From Labilibaculum sp. (lineage in GTDB: Bacteria; Bacteroidota; Bacteroidia; Bacteroidales; Marinifilaceae), in the NCBI GenBank assembly GCA_016342745.1, contig JAEINT010000017.1, positions 1-64,000 on the forward strand: DNA of 64,000 bases. Direction: 5' to 3'. Below the pieces are notes generated by a model. It ran no database searches. It had not been told where the DNA came from and saw only the letters and a program-made list of their open reading frames with translations. The translations under genes and the position numbers were made by a program. Position 1 is the stretch's first letter; each line of letters opens with the position of its first letter. Shown here piece after piece: positions 1 to 8,733 of this stretch.

Positions 1-6
1 TACTGA

Positions 7-177
7 CCTTTCGGTGGGTGTGATCATGCTCATGCAGGGCACACACAAAAGTTAAAATTAATGGGCGTTGACGCTCAGTTAGATAAAGCAACAAAAACAA
101 TAAACATAGGCGGCTTTGATAAGATGACAGTTATAAATCGCCCACAAATTTTAGCAAGACCGTTAGGCGCAAGCTAA
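7..177 (+). other. Possible degraded gene end at window edge
   Basis: The frame is open from base 7 to a TAA at 175-177, after a TGA at 4-6, and has a protein-like composition (CDHAHAGH, then KLKLMGVDAQLD, ending in RPLGAS). Its only in-frame ATG is at 61, which would give 38 residues. I do not recognise the product. GTTAGGC at 162-168 fits the GTTRRRY consensus of an integron cassette boundary, so this may be a cassette junction rather than a gene end. The window begins here, so an upstream gene broken by the TGA cannot be excluded. Confidence 0.2.
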
Positions 178-201
178 TGCTGAAGTACAAAGAAATTATA
201 T

Positions 202-666
202 ATGGAGAAACCTCTTTTTCAATATAGAAACTATTTGAGAAATACCTTTGTTATAACAATTTTGGGATTATTATTTCTGGTTACACTTCGCATGATGCTA
301 CTTGCTTTTTCAATCCTAGAGTTTCTTCCTAATTGGAATTCTAAATTTGATTGGGTAGTATTCGTTACAGTTCCAACCTTAACACTTGCGATCGGTTGGT
401 ATTTTAAAATTTTAAATCTGAAAATTCATATTGATGCAATTGTTTTAAGAGAATTTGGTCCGCATCCAAACCTAGTTAATGAATTTGGGATTGTATTTGA
501 AAATATTTATGAATATAAGATAAAAAGCATAGCTCTTACATTTAAGTGGTTGGTTTTGAAAAGAACAAATGGCAAAACTATACGGAAATTGATAAGTTTA
601 TCCAAAAGGGAGTTTATTGAATTCTCTGGTGTATTGAATGAAAAGATTAAAAACAATACCATATAA
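202..666 (+). CDS. Small membrane protein of unknown function
   Basis: A 154-residue protein. Two hydrophobic segments near the N terminus (about residues 13-39 and 50-69) look like a membrane hairpin. The C-terminal half is soluble, rich in beta-prone residues and ends basic (residues about 70-154), a layout seen in small bacterial proteins with a PH-like cytosolic domain; that resemblance is a guess. The ATG at 202 is the first in frame and comes just after the cassette-like motif at 162-168. The 3' end is followed within 30 bp by a second cassette-like motif. No functional family is recognised. Its position between the two motifs suggests an accessory, possibly mobile, gene. Confidence 0.6.
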   Translation: MEKPLFQYRNYLRNTFVITILGLLFLVTLRMMLLAFSILEFLPNWNSKFDWVVFVTVPTLTLAIGWYFKILNLKIHIDAIVLREFGPHPNLVNEFGIVFENIYEYKIKSIALTFKWLVLKRTNGKTIRKLISLSKREFIEFSGVLNEKIKNNTI

Positions 667-684
667 ATTGAAAAAGTAAATAAA

Positions 685-781
685 GCCAACGCCCAACAAA
701 AGCGAAATTGTCATGGATGTTGACGAGCAGTTTGATCCCAATAGCTACCAGAAGTCCAAGAAAATAATATAATCGTTAGCT
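685..781 (+). other. Cassette-junction-like (attC-like) intergenic segment
   Basis: The segment starts with GCCAACGCCCAAC (685-697) and ends with CGTTAGC (774-780). GCCCAAC fits the RYYYAAC core of integron attC sites, and GTTAGC is nearly the reverse complement of GCCAAC. The roughly 95-bp span is within the attC size range. Inside, 713-735 resembles 61-83 (ATGG..GTTGACG..CAGTT.GAT). The second core departs from GTTRRRY at one base, no integrase gene is visible and no third copy was found, so this is a weak call. Confidence 0.22.
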
Positions 782-806
782 GTAATACAGAACCAAAAGA
801 AAAAAC

Positions 807-1343
807 ATGATAATAAAAGTAGATACAAACATAGAATTGAGGCAATTAGAACAATCAGATTCTGATGATATTTTTATAATGATTGATAGTCAAAGAGAGC
901 ATTTTGGAAAATGGTTGCCTTTTGTTGAATTCACTAAAAAACTTAGTGATACTGAAAATTTCGTATCAAAAATTGTAAATGCTCCCAAGGAAAGTTTAGA
1001 ATACATATTCACTATTAGGAAACAAGGAGAGTTTATTGGACTGATTGGATTTAAAGATTCCGATAAATTAAATAAAAAGACAGAAATTGGATATTGGCTT
1101 TCCAAAAACCATCTAAAAAAAGGGATTGTAACGAAATCAGTTGAAAAGCTCTGTGATTTTGCCTTCAACAAGCAAGGCATGAATAGGATTCAAATAAAAT
1201 GTGCTGTTGAGAACAAATCAAGTATAAACATCCCGAAAAGACTTGGGTTTAAGTTTGAGGGAATTGAACGACAGGGTGAATTGTTGACAGGAAACATCTT
1301 TACTGACTTAGTAGTATACAGCAAATTAAAAACTGAAAAATAG
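807..1343 (+). CDS. GNAT family N-acetyltransferase (RimJ/RimL type)
   Basis: A 178-residue protein with the full layout of the RimJ/RimL/YdaF branch of GNAT enzymes, which transfer acetyl from acetyl-CoA to protein N-termini or small amines. Visible features are an N-terminal strand with ELRQLEQSD, a central GLIGFK strand, EIGYWLSKNHLKKGIVTKSV (motif A region, where the acetyl-CoA pyrophosphate loop lies), and near the C terminus the NKSSINIPKRLGFKFEG motif typical of the family. Length is normal. The substrate cannot be told from sequence. It sits in an accessory stretch after a cassette-like junction and is followed on the same strand by another acetyltransferase from an unrelated family. 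Confidence 0.88.
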   Translation: MIIKVDTNIELRQLEQSDSDDIFIMIDSQREHFGKWLPFVEFTKKLSDTENFVSKIVNAPKESLEYIFTIRKQGEFIGLIGFKDSDKLNKKTEIGYWLSKNHLKKGIVTKSVEKLCDFAFNKQGMNRIQIKCAVENKSSINIPKRLGFKFEGIERQGELLTGNIFTDLVVYSKLKTEK

Positions 1344-1404
1344 AATCCTGATAACCCATAGAAACGTGGCAATACAGCGAGGTACAATTTAATACAACAG
1401 CGAA

Positions 1405-2181
1405 ATGAATGATGCCATTTTTAATAAAGAGGAATATTTAAAACGTATCAATTTTGAAGGGGTAATTGCAAATAACTTTGAGACTTTGAAGGCAATTCAC
1501 CATGCTCAGCACGGAACTATTCCTTTTGAAAATTTTGATATCTGTCTTGGAAGAAATATCGAGCTTGAACCAAAAGCATTGGTGCATAAATTGGTGAAAA
1601 ATAAACGAGGCGGTTATTGTTTTGAGTTGAATGGACTTCTTTTATTGGCTCTTACATCTTTCGGATTCGAAGCACGTGCGCTACTGGGTAGAGTTCATAA
1701 AACAGGTGAGCCAACAGGTAGAAGCCATCAAGTTACTTTAGTTACAATTGAAGACAAACAGTGGATGGTAGATTTAGGATTTGGGTTTGAATCTCCATCT
1801 ATTCCCATACCCTTAGTATATAATAAACCCGTTTCATTTAAGAATCAGACCTTTCGATTAATAGAAAGCAAGTTGTACGGTTACATGCTTCAAACCAAGC
1901 AAGAGAATGATTGGAAAAACTTATACAGTTTTGATTTGAACTACGTCTGTAAAGGAGATATCGAATACGGAAATCATTATACCTCTACAAACCAAAACTC
2001 TTTCTTTACTAGCTCGCGAGTTGCAGCCCTTCCAATTGAAAATGGTAGCGTAACAATACTTAACAACAAGCTCAAGAAAACAATTAATGGAATGGAATAC
2101 ACAGCTTTCCTTGATGAAAATCAGTCTTACTTGAACATCCTAAAACAAGAGTTTGGAATTGAAATTGATGAAATAAATTAA
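1405..2181 (+). CDS. Arylamine N-acetyltransferase
   Basis: A 258-residue NAT-family protein, predicted cytosolic, that would move acetyl (or another acyl) from acyl-CoA to arylamines or hydrazines through a cysteine thioester. The catalytic triad is visible: Cys72 in RGGYCFELNG, His108 in GRSHQVTL and Asp123 in VDLGFG. This spacing is almost the same as in characterised NATs of about 280 residues. The N-terminal HAQHGTIPFENFD segment is also characteristic. The C-terminal domain is slightly short. The next gene starts 12 nt downstream, so the two are probably co-transcribed. The natural substrate is unknown; detoxification is a common guess for free-living bacteria. Confidence 0.93.
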   Translation: MNDAIFNKEEYLKRINFEGVIANNFETLKAIHHAQHGTIPFENFDICLGRNIELEPKALVHKLVKNKRGGYCFELNGLLLLALTSFGFEARALLGRVHKTGEPTGRSHQVTLVTIEDKQWMVDLGFGFESPSIPIPLVYNKPVSFKNQTFRLIESKLYGYMLQTKQENDWKNLYSFDLNYVCKGDIEYGNHYTSTNQNSFFTSSRVAALPIENGSVTILNNKLKKTINGMEYTAFLDENQSYLNILKQEFGIEIDEIN

Positions 2182-2193
2182 AACCTTAAACAA

Positions 2194-2622
2194 ATGAGAA
2201 TATGGTCTTTACACCCCCAATATTTAGATACCAAAGGCTTGGTTGCGCTTTGGCGTGAAACCCTGCTAGCTAAAAATGTTCTAGAAGAAAAAACAAAAGG
2301 ATATAAAAATCATCCCCAGCTGATCCGCTTTAAGCAAAGCAAAAATTCTTTACAATCCATTAATTTTTATCTGCAAATTGTATGGGAAGAAGCTTGTAAA
2401 AGAAATTACAATTTCGATAGCAGCAAATTCTACGAAGTTCACTCCATAGATAAAATCACAGTGAATTCTGATCAACTCGAATTCGAAATGAATCATTTAC
2501 GATCTAAACTAAAAGAAAGAGATCCCAAGACGTACAATCAAATAAAAGAGATTCATACTTACGAAATCCACCCACTATTTAAAATGGTAAAGGGTGAAAT
2601 AGAAAGTTGGGAAAGAATTTAG
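2194..2622 (+). CDS. Pyrimidine-dimer DNA glycosylase family protein
   Basis: A 142-residue protein of the Pyr_excise family related to T4 endonuclease V, which removes UV pyrimidine dimers by base excision. The opening MRIWSLHPQYLDTKGLVALW and the following KTKGYKNHPQLIRFK are family signatures. In T4 endonuclease V the N-terminal alpha-amino group left after Met removal is the nucleophile; here residue 2 is Arg, as in many bacterial homologues, so catalysis may differ. It begins 12 nt after the arylamine acetyltransferase and probably shares its transcript. It is compact and single-domain. A DNA-repair role is inferred from the family only. Confidence 0.82.
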   Translation: MRIWSLHPQYLDTKGLVALWRETLLAKNVLEEKTKGYKNHPQLIRFKQSKNSLQSINFYLQIVWEEACKRNYNFDSSKFYEVHSIDKITVNSDQLEFEMNHLRSKLKERDPKTYNQIKEIHTYEIHPLFKMVKGEIESWERI

Positions 2623-2944
2623 TGACTCTTCCCCTTTTTAAAATCTAAAAAGCAACAAATTACAAGCTACTTGCTATCATATTTCGGAATTATATGCTTT
2701 TTATTCAATTCCCTTTATAAAAAAAATATCTTCTAACTATAAGGATTAAGTCGAAATCTAAAACTACTTACCTACACAGGACAAAACCAACAGTTTTGCT
2801 CATGTCATATAAGTGTTATTTAGTAGCTACCTAAAATAGTCCAATCGCCCTATTTTAAACTCTTACAAGAAATATTTATTACAAACACTAAGCTGAGTTA
2901 TCATATTTTTTGCTACTTTTAAGCACACTATTTAAACCTCTGGT
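2623..2944. other. Gene-free intergenic region before the TPR kinase
   Basis: No convincing coding frame is present. A weak AT-only hairpin (CTTTTTA...TAAAAAG) lies just after the preceding stop and could help termination. The 60 bp before the kinase start hold AT-rich blocks such as TTTTTTG and TACTTTTA, but not a properly spaced Bacteroidota promoter. Nothing else is recognised. Confidence 0.5.
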
Positions 2945-5047
2945 ATGAGAAAAGTTCTAGCCCTCACTTTTGCATTTACCTGCATCAACCTTCTCGCTGG
3001 TTATGCATCAACTCAAAATATAAAACAAGAGCAAATAAAAGTTGATTCCTTAAAAGAACTAAATAAGGTAGAAACCGACCAATTTAAACTAGTTGATCTA
3101 AGCAATGAAATAGCAGTAACTTATGGAATAATTAGTATTGACAGTTCTTTAGTATATAGCAAAAAAGGAATAGAACTTGCCAAAAATATTAATTATACTC
3201 ACGGCTTAGGAGTATCTCACTCGTACGTAGCTAGAGCAAATGCACAGATTGGTGAAATGAAAGTTGCACTTGAACATTACGATAATGCTCTTGAAATATT
3301 TCTAAGTGAAGCTGATTCTTTAAATATCTTAGATATATATAGAGGTATGTCCTACGTTGTCTCCTATAGCGGTAATCAATTAGCAAGTCTTGATTACAAT
3401 AGAAAAGCATTAGATATAGCAGAGAAATTAAATGATAGTCTTAGTCTTTCTATCATTTACAACAACATTGCTACCATTTATATTGGCTTAGACAATTATC
3501 AACCTGCCATTCATTACTTCGAAAAAACCCTTGAAATTGAGAAAAAAAGTCAGAATCCTCAGGATATGGCAATTACTTATTCCAATATGGGTATTTTAAA
3601 GGTAAAGCATAATAAATTTAAAGAGGCTACTGCTGATTATCAGAAAATTACAGAACTCCTACCCAAAATTAAGAACAATTATACTGTAGCCTACCTTTAC
3701 ATTTCTTTAGCAGCGTATTACACTGGGATTAACGAGTTTGAACTTCCAAAACAATACCTTTCAAAAGCGAATGAAATTTGTATTAAAAACAACTATCAAC
3801 ATATATTAGCTAGGGTTTATCGCCAATATGGAGATTTGTTTTTGAAGGAAAAGAAATATAAAAAAAGTATTCAATATTACGATAAGGGTATCGAATTATC
3901 AGAGACAATTGGAATTTCTGAAGAATTTCCGCGAATTTATAAAATGAAGGCTGAGGCATATGCCCAATTAGGAGAATATTCAAAAGCATACAAATCTTTA
4001 CAAAAATCTAATGTTGCTTTAAATTCTTTAGAATCAAAAAAAGTGGCAACCTTCCTTGATGAATTTGAAGCTCAAAAAGCTAAGGAAGAATTAAACCAGC
4101 AAAAACTAGAATTAGCCCTAAAAGAGCAGCAAGCTGAAAATGCCACAATTAAAATCAATAACAGGTACCACATCGCTATAATCACTATTGTATTGCTGAT
4201 ATTACTAATTAGCATAGTAACACGATTTTACCTTAAGTCAAGACAGAACAATCAAAAGTTAAGATATCAACACAAGTTGATTAATGAGCAAAAGGTATTA
4301 CTTGAAGAAAACATTCAGAAGTTGGAATTGAGTGAATCAACTTTACAAAAACTAAACGCTACCAAAGACAAATTCTTCTCTATTATTGCTCACGACTTAA
4401 AAAGTCCTTTTAGTGCAATTCTTGGTTTTAATGAAGAGTTAGCTCTTAATTATTCAGACTACGATGATAAAGAACGTAAAATGATGATTAGAGTCGTTGG
4501 CGAAGCGGCTAAATCAACCTTCTCACTTCTAGAAAATCTACTCACTTGGTCTCGATCACAGAGTGGTTTTATCGAAATCAACAAAGAAGTTCATTCTCTT
4601 AAAAAGCTTGTTGAAGAAAGTATTTCCGCTTACGTTGGAGCTGCAGAAATTAAAAACATTCATGTCAACAATAACATTGCTGATGATATTAATATTCTGG
4701 CAGATAAGGAAACAATGAAAATTGTAATCTCTAACTTGTTTAATAATGCGGTTAAATTTAGCAATGCGGGTGGTGAAATCAACTTAGCGTGTAAACTAAA
4801 CAATGGAAATGTTGAGGTTTGCACTCAAGATACTGGTATTGGTATGAGCAAACAGATTATGGATGGTCTTTTCCAAATCGAAAAGAATGTACAAAGAGAA
4901 GGAACCGCAGAAGAACAAGGTACTGGATTGGGTTTAATCCTTTGTCAGGAATTCGTTAACAAAAACAATGGCGAAATTTGGGTTAAAAGTGAAGTTGGTG
5001 TAGGTAGTGAACTGTATTTTTCTTTGCCACTTTATACAACGAATTAA
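2945..5047 (+). CDS. TPR-repeat sensor histidine kinase
   Basis: A 700-residue protein: signal peptide (about 1-21), a periplasmic region of tetratricopeptide-like helical repeats (about 40-370), a coiled coil rich in Gln, Glu and Lys, one transmembrane helix (about 406-427), a second coiled coil, then HisKA and HATPase domains. The phospho-acceptor is His483 in the H-box around IIAHDLKSPF. The N-box is around Asn600-Asn601 (NNAVKFS), the D/G1 box has Asp629 (DTGIGM), and the G2 box is GTGLGL. Such kinases probably sense through the TPR domain, perhaps by binding a peptide or protein. No receiver domain is fused and no response-regulator gene is adjacent, so the partner is encoded elsewhere. 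The long upstream gap suggests its own promoter. Confidence 0.93.
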   Translation: MRKVLALTFAFTCINLLAGYASTQNIKQEQIKVDSLKELNKVETDQFKLVDLSNEIAVTYGIISIDSSLVYSKKGIELAKNINYTHGLGVSHSYVARANAQIGEMKVALEHYDNALEIFLSEADSLNILDIYRGMSYVVSYSGNQLASLDYNRKALDIAEKLNDSLSLSIIYNNIATIYIGLDNYQPAIHYFEKTLEIEKKSQNPQDMAITYSNMGILKVKHNKFKEATADYQKITELLPKIKNNYTVAYLYISLAAYYTGINEFELPKQYLSKANEICIKNNYQHILARVYRQYGDLFLKEKKYKKSIQYYDKGIELSETIGISEEFPRIYKMKAEAYAQLGEYSKAYKSLQKSNVALNSLESKKVATFLDEFEAQKAKEELNQQKLELALKEQQAENATIKINNRYHIAIITIVLLILLISIVTRFYLKSRQNNQKLRYQHKLINEQKVLLEENIQKLELSESTLQKLNATKDKFFSIIAHDLKSPFSAILGFNEELALNYSDYDDKERKMMIRVVGEAAKSTFSLLENLLTWSRSQSGFIEINKEVHSLKKLVEESISAYVGAAEIKNIHVNNNIADDINILADKETMKIVISNLFNNAVKFSNAGGEINLACKLNNGNVEVCTQDTGIGMSKQIMDGLFQIEKNVQREGTAEEQGTGLGLILCQEFVNKNNGEIWVKSEVGVGSELYFSLPLYTTN

Positions 5048-5105
5048 AATTCCCGAATGACACTTAATAAAATATGCTTGTGCTATCGAAATATAAGATA
5101 CTGAA

Positions 5106-6080
5106 ATGAGTGAAGGAAATATTCGTTGGGGAATTATTGGCTGTGGAAAGGTTACTGAAGTGAAAAGTGGGCCGGCTTATCAAAAAATAAATGGCTTTGA
5201 GCTGAAAGCTGTAATGAGACGCGATAAAGCTAAACTAGAAGATTATGCCTCTAGACATAACATTGAAAAATACAATACCAATGCAGATGCAATTATTCAA
5301 GATCCTGAAATTGATGCAATTTATATTGCTACCCCGCCCGATTCGCATAAATACTATGCATTGAAAGTAGCCGAAGCTGGGAAAATTTGCTGCATCGAAA
5401 AACCTATGGCACCTAATGCTCAGGATTGCATAGAAATTTGTGATGCTTTTAAAGAAAAGGAATTGCCTTTATTTGTAGCCTATTACCGTAGGTCATTGCC
5501 TCGTTTTAAACAGGTAAAAGATTGGTTAGATAAAGGCTTTATTGGTGAAGTAAGACACATTAGATGGCACTTAAGCAAACCGGCCAATAAACTTGATCTG
5601 TCTGAAAAATACAACTGGAGAACCGATTCTAAGATTGCAGCTGGCGGTTACTTTGATGATCTGGCCAGTCATGGTATCGACTTATTTAGTTTTTTGCTTA
5701 GCGATATTAAAACCGTTACTGGGCTAAGCCTAAACCAACAAGATTTATATTCTTCAAAAGATGCCGTTACTGCATGCTGGATACACGAAAATGGAGTGAC
5801 TGGTTCGGGAAGTTGGAACTTTGGCTGTAATACTCGTGAAGATTCTGTTGAAATATATGGCAGTAAAGGGAAAATTGAATTCTCTGTATTCGATGAAAAA
5901 TCCTTGCAACTAACAACTGCAAAAGGAAAGAATGAGTTATTTATCGAAAATCCAGAAAACATTCAGCTCTACCATGTTAAAAACATAAGGGAACATTTGT
6001 TGGGTAATAGTAAACATCCATCAACAGGACAAAGTGCAGCACACACCGCTTGGGTTATGGATCAAATACTTAATGTTTGA
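5106..6080 (+). CDS. Gfo/Idh/MocA family NAD(P)-dependent oxidoreductase
   Basis: A 324-residue cytosolic enzyme. The N-terminal Rossmann fold opens with GIIGCGKVTE (dinucleotide-binding GxGxxx). The family EKP motif is Glu98-Lys99-Pro100, where Lys is catalytic. A second conserved site, DDLASHGID, includes His189. Length is typical. Members oxidise or reduce sugars, inositols and related polyols; the substrate cannot be assigned because no sugar genes are nearby. It starts 58 bp after the histidine kinase and may be read with it, though the functions are unrelated. The next gene follows after 175 bp. Confidence 0.92.
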   Translation: MSEGNIRWGIIGCGKVTEVKSGPAYQKINGFELKAVMRRDKAKLEDYASRHNIEKYNTNADAIIQDPEIDAIYIATPPDSHKYYALKVAEAGKICCIEKPMAPNAQDCIEICDAFKEKELPLFVAYYRRSLPRFKQVKDWLDKGFIGEVRHIRWHLSKPANKLDLSEKYNWRTDSKIAAGGYFDDLASHGIDLFSFLLSDIKTVTGLSLNQQDLYSSKDAVTACWIHENGVTGSGSWNFGCNTREDSVEIYGSKGKIEFSVFDEKSLQLTTAKGKNELFIENPENIQLYHVKNIREHLLGNSKHPSTGQSAAHTAWVMDQILNV

Positions 6081-6255
6081 AAGTCAAATTAATAGTAGCC
6101 CAATAATTACTATTTGAATAGTCTATTCTAACAGCTTTCAATAATAAAATATTAATCGTTGAAGCATCCCCCCTTCTTTTGCATATTATCTTCTTGTAAA
6201 GCATAAAAAACTTTATAATTTTATCATCTGTTAATTTAATTTCAAAAAACAGATA

Positions 6256-7428
6256 ATGAACGCTCCCAGCCCTAAGTGCAGATTTCATGTTGTTGATGCC
6301 TTGAGAGGATTTGCTCTTGTTTCAATTATGCTACTTCATAATCTAGAGCACTTCGATGTATATTTTTTACCTCCCAACCTTCCAACTTGGATGGTTAGCA
6401 TGGATAAAATGATTTGGGATACCTTGTTCTTTATTTTTGCTGGTAAATCATATGCTATCTTTGCTCTTCTGTTTGGCTTAACCTTTTTCATCCAAACCAA
6501 TAACCAAAACAAACGGGGAAATGATTTTAGAGCTCGTTTTGCATGGCGTTTGGTCCTCCTTTTTCTATTTGGTATGATCAACTCCATTTTTTACCAAGGA
6601 GATATATTAACATTATATGCTTTTGTTGGCTTATTTCTAATTCCATTAGTAAAACTAAACAACAAATGGATTTTAGCCATTGCCTTACTTCTTTTTTTAC
6701 AACCCTACGAACTCTTTCAATTGTTTACCGCAATTCAAACACCAGATCTAAAGATTGCAAACCCACAATCATGGACTTATTTTGGTAAAATGAATGAGTA
6801 CATTAAAGCAGATTCATTTTTCGCAACAGCTTATGGAAATCTAACCAATGGGAAAATGGCTGTACTCAACTGGAGTTGGGAAAATGGACGCTTCTTTCAC
6901 ATACTAGCCACCTTCTTATTTGGAATGTTAGCTGGCCGACTCAACCTATTTGCTATTTCAGATAAAAACAAAAAATTTTGGACCAAGGCTCTGATAATAT
7001 CCATCGTTGTTTTTATTCCTTTGTTCCTTTTGCAAATGAACTTAAATTCCATTCTTAGCAGCAAGGCTATTTTAAGATCAGTCAAAACAATTCTAACTTC
7101 TTGGACTAATCTTTATTTTATGGTTTTTCTAGTATCTGGCTTTGTTTTACTATTCAATACCAAGCGATTTAATAAAATATTAGGCATTTTTTCACCAATC
7201 GGAAAAATGAGTCTCTCCAACTATGTATTCCAATCAATTCTAGGTTCTTGTATCTATTATGGATTTGGCATGAGCATGTATCAATACACAGGAGCAAGTC
7301 AAAGTATGCTAATCGGTATCTTCTTGGCAATCGTACTAGGAGTATTTTGTTATTGGTGGGATAAAAATAACTCGCGCGGTCCGTTAGAGGCAATTTGGCA
7401 CAAAGCTACTTGGATTGGATCAAAGTAG
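6256..7428 (+). CDS. DUF418 (YeiB-type) multispanning membrane protein
   Basis: A 390-residue integral membrane protein with about nine or ten hydrophobic segments. The N-terminal VVDALRGFALVSIMLLHN resembles the RGxA motif of acyltransferase-3 and YeiB-like proteins, and the C-terminal half carries the DUF418 signature (GKMSLSNYVFQSILGS). DUF418 proteins are thought to be transporters or membrane acyltransferase relatives, but no reaction is proven. It stands alone, with the next gene convergent 19 bp away. The start chosen keeps the short soluble head followed at once by the RGFA segment. Confidence 0.88.
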   Translation: MNAPSPKCRFHVVDALRGFALVSIMLLHNLEHFDVYFLPPNLPTWMVSMDKMIWDTLFFIFAGKSYAIFALLFGLTFFIQTNNQNKRGNDFRARFAWRLVLLFLFGMINSIFYQGDILTLYAFVGLFLIPLVKLNNKWILAIALLLFLQPYELFQLFTAIQTPDLKIANPQSWTYFGKMNEYIKADSFFATAYGNLTNGKMAVLNWSWENGRFFHILATFLFGMLAGRLNLFAISDKNKKFWTKALIISIVVFIPLFLLQMNLNSILSSKAILRSVKTILTSWTNLYFMVFLVSGFVLLFNTKRFNKILGIFSPIGKMSLSNYVFQSILGSCIYYGFGMSMYQYTGASQSMLIGIFLAIVLGVFCYWWDKNNSRGPLEAIWHKATWIGSK

Positions 7429-7447
7429 ACCTAAAACGCAATACGGG

Positions 7448-7909
7448 CTATAAAATCTCTTCTATTAGATATTCTTGTCCGTTGAAGAAAACTCTTTCTC
7501 CCCTTTGTTTGCCAACAAAACTCTTGGCAAAAGGAGAAGTGAGCGAAACTAAAAAATAATCTTTTCCATCTAAATCTATTTTACCCAAAGGCACAGAAAT
7601 AAAAAAACAAAGCTTATTAGTTATTACCAAAGAACCTATTGAGACCAATTGATTGGGCAATGTAACATCTATTTTATCCAATACATTTTGAAGAGCCTGA
7701 TTGTTTGCCATTTGTTTTACAGCTTTTTCTTGTTCCAAGTGAACCATTGCACGCCCGGTTTCGTGTTTGTCTCCTGCACTGCTCTTTGTCTCACTTCCAG
7801 CCGACTCTTTTAATTCTGATAATGTGCTCCTGTTTCGATCCAATTTCTCTCCAATTAATCGACAGGCAGTTTGGTACAATCCTTTTTTTATATCTGTAAG
7901 CTTATGCAT
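7448..7909 (-). CDS. GreA/GreB-like transcript-cleavage-factor paralogue
   Basis: A 153-residue protein. The N-terminal half (about 1-75) is a predicted helical hairpin whose tip reads GDKHETGR, with Asp47 and Glu50 spaced as the two acidic tip residues of GreA (GDLKEN). The C-terminal half (about 80-153) has the FKBP-like Gre fold with SPFAKSFVGKQRGERV, comparable to the SPxGxALLGKxxGD motif of GreA. I infer a secondary-channel binder of RNA polymerase. Homologues in this phylum are often labelled 3-oxoacyl-ACP synthase; no synthase motif is present. It is monocistronic and convergent with the DUF418 gene. Confidence 0.72.
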   Translation of the reverse strand: MHKLTDIKKGLYQTACRLIGEKLDRNRSTLSELKESAGSETKSSAGDKHETGRAMVHLEQEKAVKQMANNQALQNVLDKIDVTLPNQLVSIGSLVITNKLCFFISVPLGKIDLDGKDYFLVSLTSPFAKSFVGKQRGERVFFNGQEYLIEEIL

Positions 7910-8117
7910 AGGTTCCTTTATTTTCGGCTAATTTAACAAATAGATTGCAGCGAAGACTGACTAATTTATTTAAATGTATCCATTCTTCTGTTTTTATATT
8001 GATTTAGTTACTCAATTCTAAGTTCAAACAATAATTTAGAAAGCCCTAAGATGTGTTGTTTGAAGAAAATGTTGTAAATTTTAAAATCAAGACTCTATCA
8101 CAATAAAATTACAGCAA

Positions 8118-8690
8118 ATGAAATATCTTACTTTATTCTTATTACTGGTATCGCCTTTTTTCTGCAATGCTCAAGATTTCAAATTTGGATTAAAAAGCGG
8201 TTTAAATTTAAGCACCTATCGTGGAGAAAATGATGGAGGTCAATACAAGTTAAGTGGATATGCAGGTGTATTTTCGAACTATGAAATAAATCAAAATATT
8301 GAAGTTCAAACGGAATTAGTTTACGCTAGAATAGGCCACAGAGACACCATAAACGACACTAAAATTAAAACTTCACTTGGATACCTACAAATACCTATTC
8401 TTCTAAAGATTACATTAAACAATTACGAACAATTCAAATTAATTATTGGCCCACAGATTTCTTACTTATTAGATTCCAATATCACGATTAATGGAGATAG
8501 CGATACAGACAAATCAAACTTTGAGGAATTGGATTATGGAGCTACTGTTGGGATGGAATACCAACTATCTGAACAATTTTCAATTGATGTCAGGTATTAC
8601 TTAGGCCTGTCTGATTTTTACAATCAATCTGAAATAAAATCATCGGCTAAGAATTCAGCTTTTTCACTAGGTCTGGCGTTTCGTTTTTAA
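8118..8690 (+). CDS. Outer-membrane beta-barrel protein (PorT/OmpW-like)
   Basis: A 190-residue protein with a clear signal peptide (MKYLTLFLLLVSPFFCNAQ), then alternating strands of a small eight-stranded barrel: FKFGLKSGLNLS, YAGVFSNYEI, IEVQTELVYARIGH, LGYLQIPILLKI, and a last strand ending in an aromatic residue (SLGLAFRF), as BAM substrates do. It matches the PorT-type outer membrane beta-barrel domain common in Bacteroidota. No ligand or partner is indicated. It is a single-gene unit, convergent with the SEC-C protein gene and separated from it by a terminator. Confidence 0.86.
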   Translation: MKYLTLFLLLVSPFFCNAQDFKFGLKSGLNLSTYRGENDGGQYKLSGYAGVFSNYEINQNIEVQTELVYARIGHRDTINDTKIKTSLGYLQIPILLKITLNNYEQFKLIIGPQISYLLDSNITINGDSDTDKSNFEELDYGATVGMEYQLSEQFSIDVRYYLGLSDFYNQSEIKSSAKNSAFSLGLAFRF

Positions 8691-8692
8691 GC

Positions 8693-8725
8693 AAAAAAAT
8701 AGCCAAAAGATAATTCTCTTGGCTA
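8693..8725 (-). terminator. Rho-independent terminator of the DUF1186/SEC-C gene
   Basis: On the minus strand TAGCCAA pairs with TTGGCTA around an AGA/TTC-rich loop and is followed by seven T (A-run at 8693-8699 on the plus strand). It lies just downstream of the minus-strand gene ending at 8734. Confidence 0.75.
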
Positions 8726-8733
8726 GTATTCTC

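Noticed and set aside
685-781. Full integron with array of cassettes
   Set aside because: No integrase, only one complete core pair, and downstream genes lack matching cores; kept only as a weak finding.
5669-5962. Minus-strand frame of 97 codons inside the Gfo/Idh/MocA gene
   Set aside because: It is antisense to a well-conserved domain, with low-complexity composition and no start context.
6070-6288. Minus-strand 72-codon frame spanning the gap before the DUF418 gene
   Set aside because: It overlaps the start of a clear plus-strand gene and has no recognisable features.
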